Source: Chloroflexota bacterium
Lineage (GTDB): Bacteria; Chloroflexota; Dehalococcoidia; Lucifugimonadales; Australimonadaceae
DNA length: 6,261 bases
Assembly: GCA_026713505.1 (NCBI GenBank)
Contig: JAPOOH010000434.1
Coordinates: forward strand, 1 to 6,261
Reading direction: 5' to 3'
A program made the position numbers and the translations under genes. Shown here piece after piece: positions 5,470 to 6,261 of this stretch. The notes beneath the pieces are model-generated. The model was not told the origin of the DNA, did no database searches, and worked only from the letters and a program-made list of their open reading frames with translations. Position 1 is the first letter of the stretch. Each line of letters opens with the position of its first letter.

Positions 5470-6129
5470 TCACTGGATGTACTCGCGGACGGTTTCGCCG
5501 TAGCGCTCGTCGAAGGCGTTGCGAAGGTGGTCGAAGAGGGCGCGGTACTCAGCGGAGGCGAGGTCATCCGTGGTCATGATGGCGGCGTCCTCGTGGTTGT
5601 CGGCGTAGTAGCGGCGGCGGATGCCCACCTCCCGGAAACCGTACTTGGTGTACAGCGCCTTCGCCGGTTCGTTGGAGACGCGGACCTCCAGCGTCACGAC
5701 CTGCGCGCCGCGCGCCATCCCCATTTCGACAGCGCCGATCAGCAGCAGTTCACCGAGTCCACGCCGCCGGTAGTCCTCGCGCACCGCGATCGAGACGATG
5801 TGCGCCTCGCCGGCCATGTGCCATACGCCCAGAAAGCCGGTGAGCACTCGCCGCTGCTCCGGCGGCTCTGGTTTGTTCCGGCGGAAGAGGCGGCGGAGGG
5901 CGCCCGGCTTGTGCCGCAAGGTGCGGTACTCCCCGTCCCTCACGCAGACGAGGTACTCCGCGGTACGGTTCCGCATCTCACGGCGGTAGTTGGTGGGGGG
6001 CCAGAGCGTCGGGAACGCCTCACGCTCCATCTCGGCGACCTGATCGAGGTCGTCCCAGTCCATGGGGCGCAATGAATAGGGGAGCACTGCTTCTCGGTGC
6101 ACGTCGTCAACTGCCAAAGTGGAGCGCAT
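5470..6129 (-). CDS. rimI: GNAT acetyltransferase, RimI-like (ribosomal protein bS18 alanine N-acetyltransferase family)
   Basis: In E. coli RimI acetylates the N-terminal alanine of ribosomal protein S18. Seen: LRPMDWDDLDQVAEMEREAF (20-39), the acetyl-CoA-binding motif SIAVREDYRRRGLGELLL (113-130, R121-x-x-G-x-G), and LEVRVSNEPAKALYTKYGF (147-165). E148 and Y160 align with catalytic E103 and Y115 of E. coli RimI. A RimI-typical end RRRYYADNHEDAAIM (171-185) follows. At 219 residues it is longer than E. coli RimI (148). There is a basic insert around 64-95 and a C-terminal tail of about 35 residues (SAEYRALFDHLRNAFDERYGETVREYIQ). The start is uncertain: ATG 6129 lies only 3 nt after an extended -10, so GTG 6102, GTG 6087 or ATG 6063 may be the true start. 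It heads the four-gene operon. Confidence 0.87.
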   Translation of the reverse strand: MRSTLAVDDVHREAVLPYSLRPMDWDDLDQVAEMEREAFPTLWPPTNYRREMRNRTAEYLVCVRDGEYRTLRHKPGALRRLFRRNKPEPPEQRRVLTGFLGVWHMAGEAHIVSIAVREDYRRRGLGELLLIGAVEMGMARGAQVVTLEVRVSNEPAKALYTKYGFREVGIRRRYYADNHEDAAIMTTDDLASAEYRALFDHLRNAFDERYGETVREYIQ

Positions 6130-6132
6130 CCG

Positions 6133-6141
6133 ATTGTAGCA
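6133..6141 (-). promoter_or_regulatory. Extended -10 promoter of the rimI-phosphatase-nth-sprT operon
   Basis: The minus strand reads TGCTACAAT (6141-6133): a TGn extension plus TACAAT, five of six matches to TATAAT. The -35 is weak. Initiation at the usual distance falls at about 6125-6127, inside or just after the annotated ATG of rimI. That implies a leaderless mRNA or a downstream start codon. The preceding gene ends at 6172, so the promoter fits in the 42-nt gap. Confidence 0.5.
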
Positions 6142-6171
6142 CCGGCAGCGGGGATGGGGCAGGTGTGCAGA

Positions 6172-6261
6172 CTAGGCTGGCGCGAGGCCGGGGACCTCGT
6201 CGTCGAACTCGTTGGTCGGAGCGTAGTCCCGCTTGGCGCCAGACGCCGCGAGGCGCGCGTG
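6172..6261 (-). CDS. C-terminal end of an unidentified protein (partial)
   Basis: The last 29 codons of a minus-strand frame end in TAG at 6174-6172 and read HARLAASGAKRDYAPTNEF then DDEVPGLAPA. Nearly every codon has G or C in the third position, as in the neighbouring genes, which supports real coding. The acidic, proline-rich end looks like a flexible tail. I do not recognise the family. Genes next to rimI are often tsaB or tsaD, but nothing in this tail proves that. It lies 42 nt upstream of rimI in the same direction. Confidence 0.5.
   Translation of the reverse strand, partial: HARLAASGAKRDYAPTNEFDDEVPGLAPA

Noticed and set aside
6172..6261. Naming the right-edge partial gene tsaB or tsaD because it lies next to rimI
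   Set aside because: Twenty-nine tail residues carry no diagnostic motif; gene order alone is not enough.

Overview
The window is 6.26 kb of GC-rich bacterial chromosome, roughly two thirds G+C by eye. The mix of ArgC, an F420/flavin-type LLM oxidoreductase and RimI is ordinary chromosomal content. The INVT-type ArgC N-terminus together with the LLM family made me think of Chloroflexota (Dehalococcoidia/SAR202-like). That is a guess from remembered homologues, not a demonstrated assignment. I see no insertion sequence, phage gene or CRISPR array.

Layout, left to right: (1) the C-terminal part of a large alpha/beta-hydrolase-domain protein (1-873, + strand), cut by the left window edge. It converges on (2) a complete tRNA-Glu(UUC) on the - strand (899-975), with its CCA tail encoded. 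(3) argC (1014-2048, -), the N-acetyl-gamma-glutamyl-phosphate reductase of arginine synthesis, standing without other arg genes. (4) A 150-bp gap holding a REP-like palindrome of the TTCCCGC...GCGGGAA type and a possible argC promoter. (5) An LLM-class oxidoreductase (2200-3141, -) with a good Shine-Dalgarno and its own extended -10 promoter. (6) A ~420-bp gene-free stretch (3142-3559). It looks like a stand-alone structured RNA gene on the - strand: a sigma70-like promoter, then a series of stem-loops, then a strong intrinsic terminator. (7) A tight - strand operon read from 6129 down to 3560: rimI, a histidine-phosphatase-family gene, nth (endonuclease III) and a SprT-like zinc metallopeptidase. 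The rimI/phosphatase gap is 10 nt and the last two junctions are 4-nt stop/start overlaps (ATGA, GTGA). (8) The last 29 codons of another - strand gene at the right edge.

The operon couples a protein N-acetyltransferase and a phosphatase to two likely DNA-repair proteins, a [4Fe-4S] base-excision glycosylase and a Spartan/SprT-like protease. Translational coupling of nth to sprT is visible in the sequence; a shared role in handling DNA lesions or DNA-protein crosslinks is inference.

The most interesting item is the candidate RNA at about 3224-3479. It matches no RNA family I could recognise by eye and has both a promoter and a terminator of its own.
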